A DNA stretch of 64,000 bases from Roseivirga misakiensis. GTDB lineage: Bacteria > Bacteroidota > Bacteroidia > Cytophagales > Cyclobacteriaceae. The stretch's first letter is position 1. Every line of letters begins with the position of its first letter. This document shows, one piece after another, positions 42,663 through 50,791 of this stretch. Where the stretch lies: contig NZ_MDGQ01000004.1 of assembly GCF_001747105.1 (NCBI RefSeq), forward strand, positions 124,001 through 188,000. The letters run 5' to 3'. A program made the position numbers and the translations under genes. The notes below the pieces were generated by a model. That model saw nothing but the letters and a program-made list of their open reading frames with translations, was not told where the DNA came from and searched no databases.

Positions 42663-43352
42663 TTACTTAATGGCAAACTGATTTACATGTTTCACCCCCT
42701 CGTGAGACATCGCTAAATTTTTTCTGCGAAAAGCCTCAAAAGCTTCCTTGTTTTCCCATGATGTAATGGTCAGATAATCGGGATTGTAGTTGTAACCGAA
42801 TGGTGAAGTACCCCCTGACAATTCAAGAACTACATTTCCGCCAGACGCCTTTGCTGTTTTTAACCATTGATCGTTAAACTTTTTAAACGCACTACCCTTA
42901 TCAGCCCAGTAGGCGGTCATTACATTATATTTTCCCAAATCCATTTTCACCGTTCGATCCTCTTTCACCTCCCAATAGGTTAGAGAAAAAGTACTCCAAA
43001 TCTGCCTTCGCATTTCATGAAAATCAGGGACTTTGTCCGTAATTTCAGTAGTGAAATTCACACGTTTCAGATAGTTTTTCCATTTACCAATGATGATCGT
43101 CTTAGGCCAATAGTTGCCCTGGAATGGGACCTCATCCACCTTAAACCCTTTTTGCGGCACATAGCCAAAAGCTTGAGCTTCACTCACAGCCGAAGCAAAA
43201 TATTTATTGAGTATTTCCCCAGATTCAGGCACTTGATTGAATAATATAATATCGAAAGCCTCCCCTTTCTTTAGATCATAAGTCCTCTCCTGTCCTCTTG
43301 TCTGAAAAGAAAATGTGAGCATTAGGCAAGCCAAAAAATAATAGTGTTTCAT
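42663..43352 (-). CDS. Secreted NIPSNAP/ABM-like dimeric alpha-beta barrel protein
   Basis: The protein is 229 aa from the ATG at 43352, just before a signal peptide (MKHYYFLACLMLTFSFQTRG). A TTG at 43367 would add five residues. The body has two halves resembling ferredoxin-like barrels (KTIIIGKWKNYLKRVNFTTE, YLTITSWENKEAFEAFRRKN). No catalytic residues are evident. It is probably co-transcribed with the AraC regulator and may be its target or sensor partner. The NIPSNAP/ABM call is tentative. Confidence 0.45.
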   Translation of the reverse strand: MKHYYFLACLMLTFSFQTRGQERTYDLKKGEAFDIILFNQVPESGEILNKYFASAVSEAQAFGYVPQKGFKVDEVPFQGNYWPKTIIIGKWKNYLKRVNFTTEITDKVPDFHEMRRQIWSTFSLTYWEVKEDRTVKMDLGKYNVMTAYWADKGSAFKKFNDQWLKTAKASGGNVVLELSGGTSPFGYNYNPDYLTITSWENKEAFEAFRRKNLAMSHEGVKHVNQFAIK

Positions 43353-43578
43353 AAGTTTTTTTGACAATGTTACGGTGCTGAAAGATCAGTGTCGATAAAT
43401 TTCAATGGCAAGAAGTACGCGTACGGTATTTGTACTTATCTGTCTACTAAAAAGCCTTTTTACATGCCGATCGATGATGCCACTAGCCTTCCGTAAACTG
43501 AGAATTACTTCGATAAATTCAGGAGCTTTTGCGTCAAGCGTATAATTTCTCAGCTCAATATTTCGTTACTTTGCTGCG

Positions 43579-44409
43579 ATGAGAAAGTCACTTCTCCTTT
43601 TATTGATATTTACCCTCTTCGGTACACTTGGCTTAGCTCAAACCAAGAAGCAAAAGAAAAACAAGTCCAAAGAAGAGACAGAAAAACCTAACATCCGTTA
43701 CGAAAAAGGGATTGTGGATACGATTCCCGATGCTGAGCTCAAAAAGAAAAAGAATTATTATTTCGGGGCACGAACGCGTAAAGCCTACACCCGAATAGAC
43801 GGCCAAACGAATACCACCTTCGAGATTTTTAATGTCTTGCGAGGACCAGCCAAAGTGGATAACTACGTCAGAAACATTTACTATCACGACTTTAAGAAGG
43901 GACAAATCATAAAAGTTGAAGGTCGAGGCCAAACGCTCAATAGAGTATTACATGGCCCTTATAAAATGACGGTCGATGACATTGTGGTCGCTGAGGGCAT
44001 GTACTATTATGGTAGCAAACACGGCACATGGCTTTATCAAAAAAGAGACTCAACGCTTTATGCCAAAGAGCACTTTCATAAAGGCTGGTTCAAAGATTCC
44101 AAAATCACTTATTATGACGAAGTCCAAAAGACCAAGATCAAAGAGGTAATCCCCTATCAATACGGAAAAAAAGAGGGCGAATATTATCTCTTTTTTGAAA
44201 GTGGAAATGTAGCGGTAAGAGGAAGGTACGTGTTTGATAAAAAAGTCGGTCTTTGGGATGAATTCCACAATCTACCAGGGGTGGTCAGGTATAAGAAACA
44301 AATTCAATACCCAGAACAGTTCTATTTAAAGGACTTTAAACCTTATGTCAAGATCGAATGGAATAGAAACTCAACTGTTGTCTATAGGTCTGAAGACGAG
44401 AATCAATAA
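43579..44409 (+). CDS. Secreted protein with MORN-like (YwqK-type) repeats
   Basis: The 276-aa protein has a signal peptide (MRKSLLLLLIFTLFGTLGLA) followed by a lysine-rich linker. Repeats of the MORN_2 form then occur: YYYGSKHGTWLYQKRDSTLY, KKEGEYYLFFESGNVAVRGR and YVFDKKVGLWDEF. Such repeats often pack as beta hairpins and occur in antitoxin-like or surface proteins without an assigned enzyme role. It is divergent from the NIPSNAP-like gene and convergent with yraN, overlapping the latter by 7 nt. Confidence 0.65.
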   Translation: MRKSLLLLLIFTLFGTLGLAQTKKQKKNKSKEETEKPNIRYEKGIVDTIPDAELKKKKNYYFGARTRKAYTRIDGQTNTTFEIFNVLRGPAKVDNYVRNIYYHDFKKGQIIKVEGRGQTLNRVLHGPYKMTVDDIVVAEGMYYYGSKHGTWLYQKRDSTLYAKEHFHKGWFKDSKITYYDEVQKTKIKEVIPYQYGKKEGEYYLFFESGNVAVRGRYVFDKKVGLWDEFHNLPGVVRYKKQIQYPEQFYLKDFKPYVKIEWNRNSTVVYRSEDENQ

Positions 44410-44747
44410 AAAGCATCTTTAATGTGAAAAGTCTCTGATTCATCTTTATTAAGGATTACACTAACTACATCAAAACGAATATCACCCAACCAATTCGATT
44501 GAGTCAAGTATTCTTCTGCCCCTGAATTAATTGCGATTTGCTGCGATTCCGAAACGAAAGTCTCGGGTTGACCAAAGGCTCGGCTGGTTCTTGTCTTCAC
44601 CTCCACAAATATCAAAAGCCCTTCCCCGTTACAAATAATGTCTATTTCGGAACGCTTAAAACGATAGTTTCTTGAGATAATTTCGTAACCAATCTCCTCT
44701 AGAAAATCACAGGCAATATCCTCTCCTTTTTTACCAAACGTTTGCAT
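44403..44747 (-). CDS. yraN: YraN family endonuclease-like protein
   Basis: The protein is 114 aa from the ATG at 44747. An in-frame TTG at 44780 is less likely. The restriction-endonuclease-like fold is visible in GKKGEDIACDFLEEIGYEI, then RSEIDIICNGEGLLIFVEVK, which supplies the E...D...ExK nuclease residues. The YraN/UPF0102 family is widespread and possibly involved in DNA repair or recombination. It is divergent from pgi across about 70 bp. Confidence 0.85.
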   Translation of the reverse strand: MQTFGKKGEDIACDFLEEIGYEIISRNYRFKRSEIDIICNGEGLLIFVEVKTRTSRAFGQPETFVSESQQIAINSGAEEYLTQSNWLGDIRFDVVSVILNKDESETFHIKDAFY

Positions 44748-44820
44748 TGATATGAAACTGACCTTCCTTAATTTAGGCAATATTATCAGCTAAATTCACT
44801 CCCAAATCAAACTAAAACCG

Positions 44821-46473
44821 ATGCTTCCTTCAACCAACCCCACAAAAACTTCCAGCTGGCAAAAATTAGTCGACCATCATGATAAGATGAAAGACGTGCA
44901 CATGAAGGACCTTTTTCAAGAAGACCAAGATCGATTCAAGAAGTTCTCCTTGCAATTCAATGATATTTTAGTCGACTTTTCGAAGAATATAATTACTGAT
45001 GAAACATTGGCTTTGTTGAAATCTTTAGCTCAAGACTGTAAAGTAAAAGCCGCGATTGAAGCCATGTTTAATGGTGAGGAGATCAATCAAACTGAAGGAA
45101 GAGCAGTATTACACACGGCTTTACGTAACCGATCGAATAGACCAATTTTAGTCGATCGAGTAGATGTAATGCCGCAAGTGAATATGGCCTTGGCTAAAAT
45201 GAAATCCTTTGCCAATAAAATTACAGGTGGCGAATGGCTGGGATATACCAACAACCCTATCACCACTATTGTAAACATTGGGATCGGAGGGTCAGACTTG
45301 GGCCCAGTAATGGTCGTTGAAGCACTAAAACCATACGCAACTCATGGTATAACCTCACATTTCGTGTCAAATGTAGATGGAAGTCACATAGCAGAAGTAT
45401 TAAAGCACGTAAATGCGGAAGAGACGCTATTCATGATTGCCTCCAAAACATTTACAACGCAAGAGACCATGACCAACGCCCATACAGCTAGGGAATGGTT
45501 TTTATCTCAGGGTGCCAAAGAAGCTGATATTGCCAAACACTTCGTTGCCCTATCAACCAATGCTGAATCAGTCAAAGCTTTCGGCATTGACGAGAATAAT
45601 ATGTTCGAATTTTGGGACTGGGTTGGTGGTCGATATTCACTTTGGTCTTCTATCGGCCTTTCAATTGCCTGCACCATTGGCTTCGATAACTTTGAAGAAC
45701 TCCTGGAAGGGGCCTTTGAAATGGATGAGCATTTTCAAACAACCTCACTCGACGAAAATCTTCCTGTTTTATTGGCATTAATAGGCATATGGTATGGCAA
45801 CTTCTTTGGTAGCGAATCAGAAGCAATTCTCCCATATGATCAGTATATGCATCGTTTCGCTGCCTATTTCCAACAAGGAAATATGGAAAGCAATGGAAAA
45901 TTTGTCGACAGAAATGGAGATAAAGTAAGCTATCAAACAGGCCCTGTAGTTTGGGGCGAGCCTGGCACAAACGGACAGCATGCTTTCTACCAATTGATCC
46001 ACCAAGGGACCAAACTCATTCCATGTGATTTTATGGCACCAGCAATAAGTCACAACCAAATTGGCGATCACCACGAAAAATTATTATCGAATTTCTTTGC
46101 CCAAACAGAGGCTCTGATGATGGGGAAATCAAGAGAAGAAGTGGAAAAAGAGCTTTCGGCTCAAGGCAAGTCAGCAGATGAAATTAAGGCTATAGCCCCT
46201 TTCAAAGTATTCGAAGGAAATCGCCCAACCAATAGCATTCTGTTTAAAAAGCTTACCCCAAAAGTATTAGGTAGTCTTGTCGCTATGTATGAGCATAAAA
46301 TCTTTGTTCAGGGGGTAATTTGGAATATCTTTAGCTTCGATCAGTGGGGCGTAGAACTTGGCAAAGTCTTGGCCAAAAAGATACTTCCTGAGCTGAATCA
46401 TAATGAGGAAATTGCTGAACATGATGCTTCAACAAATGGACTCATTAATACCTACAAAGCAATGCGAAACTAA
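44821..46473 (+). CDS. pgi: Glucose-6-phosphate isomerase
   Basis: The 550-aa enzyme interconverts glucose 6-phosphate and fructose 6-phosphate. The phosphoglucose isomerase signatures are present: [15 protein letters not shown] (about 155-170), [15 protein letters not shown] (about 266-280) and the C-terminal [12 protein letters not shown]. The catalytic Glu lies in NMESNGK. The stop overlaps the manA start by 1 nt (TAATG), so the two hexose-phosphate isomerases form an operon. Confidence 0.97.
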   Translation: MLPSTNPTKTSSWQKLVDHHDKMKDVHMKDLFQEDQDRFKKFSLQFNDILVDFSKNIITDETLALLKSLAQDCKVKAAIEAMFNGEEINQTEGRAVLHTALRNRSNRPILVDRVDVMPQVNMALAKMKSFANKITGGEWLGYTNNPITTIVNIGIGGSDLGPVMVVEALKPYATHGITSHFVSNVDGSHIAEVLKHVNAEETLFMIASKTFTTQETMTNAHTAREWFLSQGAKEADIAKHFVALSTNAESVKAFGIDENNMFEFWDWVGGRYSLWSSIGLSIACTIGFDNFEELLEGAFEMDEHFQTTSLDENLPVLLALIGIWYGNFFGSESEAILPYDQYMHRFAAYFQQGNMESNGKFVDRNGDKVSYQTGPVVWGEPGTNGQHAFYQLIHQGTKLIPCDFMAPAISHNQIGDHHEKLLSNFFAQTEALMMGKSREEVEKELSAQGKSADEIKAIAPFKVFEGNRPTNSILFKKLTPKVLGSLVAMYEHKIFVQGVIWNIFSFDQWGVELGKVLAKKILPELNHNEEIAEHDASTNGLINTYKAMRN

Positions 46474-47462
46474 TGAGCCAAAAGAATTACCTATATCCTC
46501 TCAAGTTCGATACTATTTTCAAAGAAAAAATTTGGGGTGGCACTAAGATTAAAGACGTACTTCAAAAAGATTTTTCACCCTTAAAAAACTGCGGGGAAAC
46601 TTGGGAAATCTCTGGAGTTCCTGGCAACCTCTCTGTGGTATCAGAAGGTAATTTAAAAGGTAACACTCTTCCGGACTTAATCGATACTTATAAAGAAGAG
46701 CTCGTTGGGTCAAAAGTTTATGAGCAATATGGAAATGAGTTTCCATTGCTCGTTAAGTTCATTGACGCTGCTCAAGATTTATCTATACAGGTGCATCCTG
46801 ATGATAAACTTGCCAAAGCGCGACACAACTCTCTTGGAAAGTCTGAAATGTGGTATGTTTTTCAGGCCGATAAAGGTGCAAAATTGATTAGTGGATTCAA
46901 CAAAAACACAAATCAAGAAGAATACCTTGAACACCTCAATAGCGGTAGACTAACCGAAATCCTAAATGAAGAGGAAGTGGAAGCTGGTGACTGTTTTTAT
47001 CTACCAGCGGGTCGGGTACACACGATCGGTAAAGGTTTATTGCTTGCTGAAATCCAACAATCCTCAGACGTCACCTATCGCATCTACGATTTCGACCGAG
47101 TAGATGATGAAGGCAATAAGCGAGAACTACATACTGAAGAAGCACTAGACGCACTAGACTATAAGTACTATTCGGATTATAAAACTCCGTACCAAAAAAG
47201 CGTAAACGAAGCAGTACCTTTGGTAGAGTCACAGTACTTTCAAACCAACTTACTGGACTTTTCAACAGGTATCATTCGAGAGCATTATGAGAGAGACTCC
47301 TTTGTCATCTATACCTGCGTAGCTGGGGAAGCCGAAATCAGCACACAGGGTCATAATGCAAAAATTTGTATGGGAAATGCTGTTTTAGTACCAAAAAAGT
47401 TTCCTGAAGTTCATATACGCACCAAATCAGGTTTTAAAATGTTGGAAACTTTCATGCCATAG
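46473..47462 (+). CDS. manA: Class I mannose-6-phosphate isomerase
   Basis: The 329-aa cupin enzyme interconverts mannose 6-phosphate and fructose 6-phosphate. Zn-ligand motifs are visible: SIQVHPDDKLA (about 106-116), KSEMWYVF (about 125-132) and LPAGRVHTIG (about 180-189). The arginine/aspartate elements after VTYRIYDFDR are also present. It is co-translated with pgi. The length matches the short bacterial type. Confidence 0.93.
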   Translation: MSQKNYLYPLKFDTIFKEKIWGGTKIKDVLQKDFSPLKNCGETWEISGVPGNLSVVSEGNLKGNTLPDLIDTYKEELVGSKVYEQYGNEFPLLVKFIDAAQDLSIQVHPDDKLAKARHNSLGKSEMWYVFQADKGAKLISGFNKNTNQEEYLEHLNSGRLTEILNEEEVEAGDCFYLPAGRVHTIGKGLLLAEIQQSSDVTYRIYDFDRVDDEGNKRELHTEEALDALDYKYYSDYKTPYQKSVNEAVPLVESQYFQTNLLDFSTGIIREHYERDSFVIYTCVAGEAEISTQGHNAKICMGNAVLVPKKFPEVHIRTKSGFKMLETFMP

Positions 47463-47476
47463 TCTATTTTTGATTC

Positions 47477-47665
47477 ATGGCTGGAAAGAAGAATATGAAG
47501 AGCTTCTCCGCCACGTTCTTGAATACAAAGGATAACAGCGTGGTTAGAAAAGAGTTTCTAGCGCGAAATCACACTTCTGCCCTACGTAAAGCAAATAGAC
47601 AAATAACGAAATACGTTCGTGTACTGTCTGTTGAACGCGTAGGAGAACAGGAGAAACTAGCCTAA
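47477..47665 (+). CDS. Small basic protein of unknown function
   Basis: The 62-aa protein is rich in Lys, Arg and Asn (KNMKSFSATFLNTKDNSVVR, KEFLARNHTSALRKANRQI). A strand-helix-strand plan is likely. A second ATG at codon 7 (47495) could be the real start. It is located 14 nt after manA and 35 nt before lipB, so it is probably in the same transcript. No family is recognised. Confidence 0.5.
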   Translation: MAGKKNMKSFSATFLNTKDNSVVRKEFLARNHTSALRKANRQITKYVRVLSVERVGEQEKLA

Positions 47666-47700
47666 CTTAGCGTGTGTATGTGGCTGTGAACGCGTAAGAC

Positions 47701-48435
47701 ATGAGTATTCATATTAATAAGACAGTTGAAGTAATAGACCTAGGTACTGATGATTACAAGTGTGTATGGGATTATCAGGAATCGGTGTTTAAAAAAACGG
47801 TTGATCGCAAGATTTTAAACCGCAAAATTGAGCACCCTGAAGAAAGGCTGACGACGGACAACTATCTTATTTTTTGTCAACACCCTCATGTTTATACTCT
47901 TGGGAAGAGTGGATCTATAGAGAATTTGCTCCTTGATGAACAAGGACTGAAAGATCACTATGCTCAATTTTATCGGATTAATAGAGGCGGTGATATCACT
48001 TATCACGGTCCAGGGCAACTTGTTGCCTATCCAATCTTAGACTTAGACAACTTTTTTAATGACATTCACAAGTATTTAAGACTGCTTGAAGAAGCCGTTA
48101 TCCTAACCCTAAATGATTTCGGAATCTCAGCGGGAAGAATTGATGGACTCACTGGTGTGTGGATCGATTTCGAAAAAGGAGCTCAAGAACCTCGAAAGAT
48201 TTGTGCGATGGGCGTTAAGTCTAGCAGATGGGTGACAATGCACGGCCTAGCACTCAACGTAAATACCGATCTTTCCTATTTTGAGCATATTGTACCCTGC
48301 GGGATAGACGACAAAGCAGTGACTTCCATGAACAAAGAGCTTGGTGAATACGTAGATATGTCGGAAGTTCAAATTAAACTGACCAACCACCTGTCTGAGG
48401 TCTTTGGAATGCACATTAAACCCCATGAAGTCTAA
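47701..48435 (+). CDS. lipB: Lipoyl(octanoyl) transferase LipB
   Basis: The 244-aa enzyme transfers octanoyl from acyl carrier protein to lipoyl-dependent enzymes. The family signatures are clear: NRGGDITYHGPGQLVAYPI (about 99-117), the active-site Lys in MGVKSSRWVTMHGLALN (about 173-189) and the active-site Cys in IVPCGIDDKAVTSM. Its 3' end overlaps the start of the glycosidase gene by 11 nt. Confidence 0.95.
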   Translation: MSIHINKTVEVIDLGTDDYKCVWDYQESVFKKTVDRKILNRKIEHPEERLTTDNYLIFCQHPHVYTLGKSGSIENLLLDEQGLKDHYAQFYRINRGGDITYHGPGQLVAYPILDLDNFFNDIHKYLRLLEEAVILTLNDFGISAGRIDGLTGVWIDFEKGAQEPRKICAMGVKSSRWVTMHGLALNVNTDLSYFEHIVPCGIDDKAVTSMNKELGEYVDMSEVQIKLTNHLSEVFGMHIKPHEV

Positions 48436-49555
48436 AAAACTCTATTCATACCTAATACCTTTGATTTTGGTTCTTGGGGTAGTAAGTCTATTTGGACTTA
48501 AGGATCAATTAGGGAATAATAGCGGTGGTATTGTTATAGAAACTCACGATAAACACCGAGGTGTATGCTGGGTAGGGAGTTCAACCGTGGTAGACTCAGC
48601 CACCATGAAAGCACTAGCAGAGAAGCATGTCAATTGGATTTCTCAGACCCCATTTGGCTGGCAAAGCGGTCATGATAATCCGTCCATTGGAAGTAACCGA
48701 AGAATGGAAGACCAAAGCCGTGTTTGGTGGGGAGAAAGAGACGCTGGACTGAAAACCACAACGCAATTAGCAAAGACATACGGCATTAATACCATTCTAA
48801 AGCCGCACATATGGCTCAGAGATAAAGAAGGAAAGTGGCGGGGAGAAATCGCTATGAACTCGGAAGAAGATTGGCAAAAGTGGTTTAAGGACTATGAAGA
48901 GTTCATCCTACATTATGCTCAAGTGGCTGAGGAATCGCAAATGGAAATGCTCTGTATTGGTACCGAACTTCATCAAACTTGTGTAGAAAGAGAACAAGAT
49001 TGGCGTGCACTGATCAAAAAGATTAGAGCGGTCTACTCTGGTAAGCTTACTTATGCGGCAAATTTCTCAAATGAGTACGAAGATGTGGCGTTTTGGGATG
49101 AACTCGACTATATCGGCATTCAAGCTTATTTTCCATTGACAGATCACAATAGCCCTACGTTAGAAGAGGTGCGAAAAGGTTGGCAACCTCACCTAACCAA
49201 ACTAGAATCGTTCTCCAATAAGTACGACAAGCCCATTTTATTCACAGAAGCAGGTTACAAAAGCACTTTAAATTCAGGTATTGAGCCTTGGGAATGGCCT
49301 CAACGTTTGAGTAGAGAAGAAAGAGAAACCATTTATTCAGAAGAGACCCAAGCCACGCTTTATGAGGCCATGTTCCGAGAAGTTTTTGACCAACCATATA
49401 TAGCTGGAATACACCTGTGGAAGTGGTACCCGAATTACTCCAAACCAGCAGATAAATCGTCGAACAGGCGAAGATTTTATGACATCGACTTTACACCACA
49501 AGGCAAAAAAGCTGAAGAAGTAATGATCGATTGGTATGGAAAATTTGGTCAATAG
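48425..49555 (+). CDS. GH113-like glycoside hydrolase
   Basis: The protein is 376 aa from the ATG at 48425 (an earlier ATG at 48404 lies inside lipB). An N-terminal signal anchor (YLIPLILVLGVVSLFGL) is followed by a (beta/alpha)8 barrel. The putative acid/base Glu is in LCIGTELHQTC (about 190) and the nucleophile Glu in ILFTEAGYKS (about 275), the pattern seen in GH113 beta-mannanase-like enzymes. Aromatic-rich HIWLRDKEGKWRG and FPLTDHN line the cleft. The substrate is not certain. It overlaps lipB, suggesting co-transcription without an obvious functional link. Confidence 0.75.
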   Translation: MKSKKLYSYLIPLILVLGVVSLFGLKDQLGNNSGGIVIETHDKHRGVCWVGSSTVVDSATMKALAEKHVNWISQTPFGWQSGHDNPSIGSNRRMEDQSRVWWGERDAGLKTTTQLAKTYGINTILKPHIWLRDKEGKWRGEIAMNSEEDWQKWFKDYEEFILHYAQVAEESQMEMLCIGTELHQTCVEREQDWRALIKKIRAVYSGKLTYAANFSNEYEDVAFWDELDYIGIQAYFPLTDHNSPTLEEVRKGWQPHLTKLESFSNKYDKPILFTEAGYKSTLNSGIEPWEWPQRLSREERETIYSEETQATLYEAMFREVFDQPYIAGIHLWKWYPNYSKPADKSSNRRRFYDIDFTPQGKKAEEVMIDWYGKFGQ

Positions 49556-49578
49556 AGCGTTTTGACTTTATCTAATCC

Positions 49579-49977
49579 ATGAAAAAAGATATCCATATCC
49601 CTGAAGTTACTGGCGTTAAAATTTGCATAGCAAAGAGCACTAATCCACTTGGTGAAAGTGAATGGCATGTATACATGGTTAATCGAAATCTGATCGAATT
49701 AACCAATGTCATGATTGTTTCGAAAGGCTATGAGAGCTTGGAGAAAGATGCTAGAAAAACATCGACACTTAGACACCTTGTTGGAACAATCGAGCAGCAA
49801 AGCGTTGCAAAAGTTGAACCCATTAGTCCGGAAGTATTCTCTTTTTATAATGAATTCTGGGTAAGCTATTACATTGTGAATGAGATGTTTGACAAGAAAT
49901 TTGTAATCGCTCCATTTCAAGAATTCGAGTTGGAAGAAATTGAAGAACTAGAACTACTCGGTAAAACAGCTACTTGA
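49579..49977 (+). CDS. Conserved hypothetical protein
   Basis: The 132-aa soluble protein has mixed strands (VKICIAKSTNPLGESEWHVY, NLIELTNVMIVSKGYESLEK) and an acidic end (FELEEIEELELLGK). No signal peptide or known motif was found. It lies 23 nt after the glycosidase gene and just before an inverted repeat and the exonuclease gene. From memory, similar small proteins occur in Cytophagales without assigned function. Confidence 0.6.
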   Translation: MKKDIHIPEVTGVKICIAKSTNPLGESEWHVYMVNRNLIELTNVMIVSKGYESLEKDARKTSTLRHLVGTIEQQSVAKVEPISPEVFSFYNEFWVSYYIVNEMFDKKFVIAPFQEFELEEIEELELLGKTAT

Positions 49978-49983
49978 TTCAGC

Positions 49984-50015
49984 GTGTTTATTGTTGTATA
50001 TTTTACAATAAACAC
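49984..50015. promoter_or_regulatory. Perfect inverted repeat directly before the exonuclease start codon
   Basis: Arms GTGTTTATTGT and ACAATAAACAC (11 nt, perfect) surround a 10-nt A+T spacer. The right arm ends at the base before the ATG at 50016. It could be an operator or an mRNA hairpin that controls access to the start codon. Confidence 0.55.
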
Positions 50016-50723
50016 ATGCTAAATTTATATAATATATTGTTTCTTGATATCGAAACAGTAGCCACATCGCCTCAATTCGAGAATCTTTCTGATCGCTTCA
50101 AAACCTTATGGGAAAAGAAAGCCAAGTTCTTAGACAAAAGCGGATTGCTTACCCCAGCCGATCTTTATCAACAGGCAGGTATTTATGCTGAATTTGGAAA
50201 AATAGTAAGCATTGCTGTAGGTTACTTTACAAAAGAGGACAATCCAAAACTCAGAATTAAAGCCTTTTCAAACGATAACGAGAAAGACCTGCTAAAAGAA
50301 TTTAGTTCGCTCATCTCCCAGAAATTTGATAGTGAATCCTTAAGACTCTGTGCCCACAATGGAAAAGAATTTGACTTCCCCTACCTCAGCAGGAGACTTA
50401 TCATAAATAATCTCCCAGTACCAGAAGTGTTGAGTCTGAGTGGAAAAAAGCCGTGGGAAATCAAACACCTAGACACCATGGAGATGTGGAAATTTGGTGA
50501 TTATAAACACTTTACTTCACTGGAATTACTTGCCGCCATCCTGAATATTGAAAGTAGTAAAGACGATATCGACGGTAGTCAAGTCAATGAAGTTTATTAT
50601 GGCGAAAATGACTTAGAAAGGATCAGTGAATATTGTAAACGAGACGTAGTCGTCCTTGCTCAAGTATTTCTCCGACTCAATCAAATGCCAACATTACCCA
50701 AGGAAAGAATCACACTACTTTAA
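50016..50723 (+). CDS. PolB-type 3'-5' exonuclease domain protein
   Basis: The 235-aa protein starts at the ATG just after the inverted repeat; an upstream in-frame ATG at 49974 would read through the repeat. The RNase H-fold exonuclease residues are visible: LFLDIETVATSP (ExoI DxE), LCAHNGKEFDFPYLSRRL (ExoII) and ISEYCKRDVVVLAQV (ExoIII with YCxxD). It resembles predicted PolB_exo2-type exonucleases found as stand-alone proteins. A repair or RNA-related role is likely but unproven. RNase R follows 68 bp later. Confidence 0.8.
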   Translation: MLNLYNILFLDIETVATSPQFENLSDRFKTLWEKKAKFLDKSGLLTPADLYQQAGIYAEFGKIVSIAVGYFTKEDNPKLRIKAFSNDNEKDLLKEFSSLISQKFDSESLRLCAHNGKEFDFPYLSRRLIINNLPVPEVLSLSGKKPWEIKHLDTMEMWKFGDYKHFTSLELLAAILNIESSKDDIDGSQVNEVYYGENDLERISEYCKRDVVVLAQVFLRLNQMPTLPKERITLL

Positions 50724-50791
50724 AGTCGAAGTGCATAGACACATTACTCTTTTTTATTTCTATTTTTAGATCATACGATACAAACCAATTA

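Noticed and set aside
45512-46074. Out-of-frame ORFs within pgi
   Set aside because: All pgi signatures lie in the main frame; the others are shadows.
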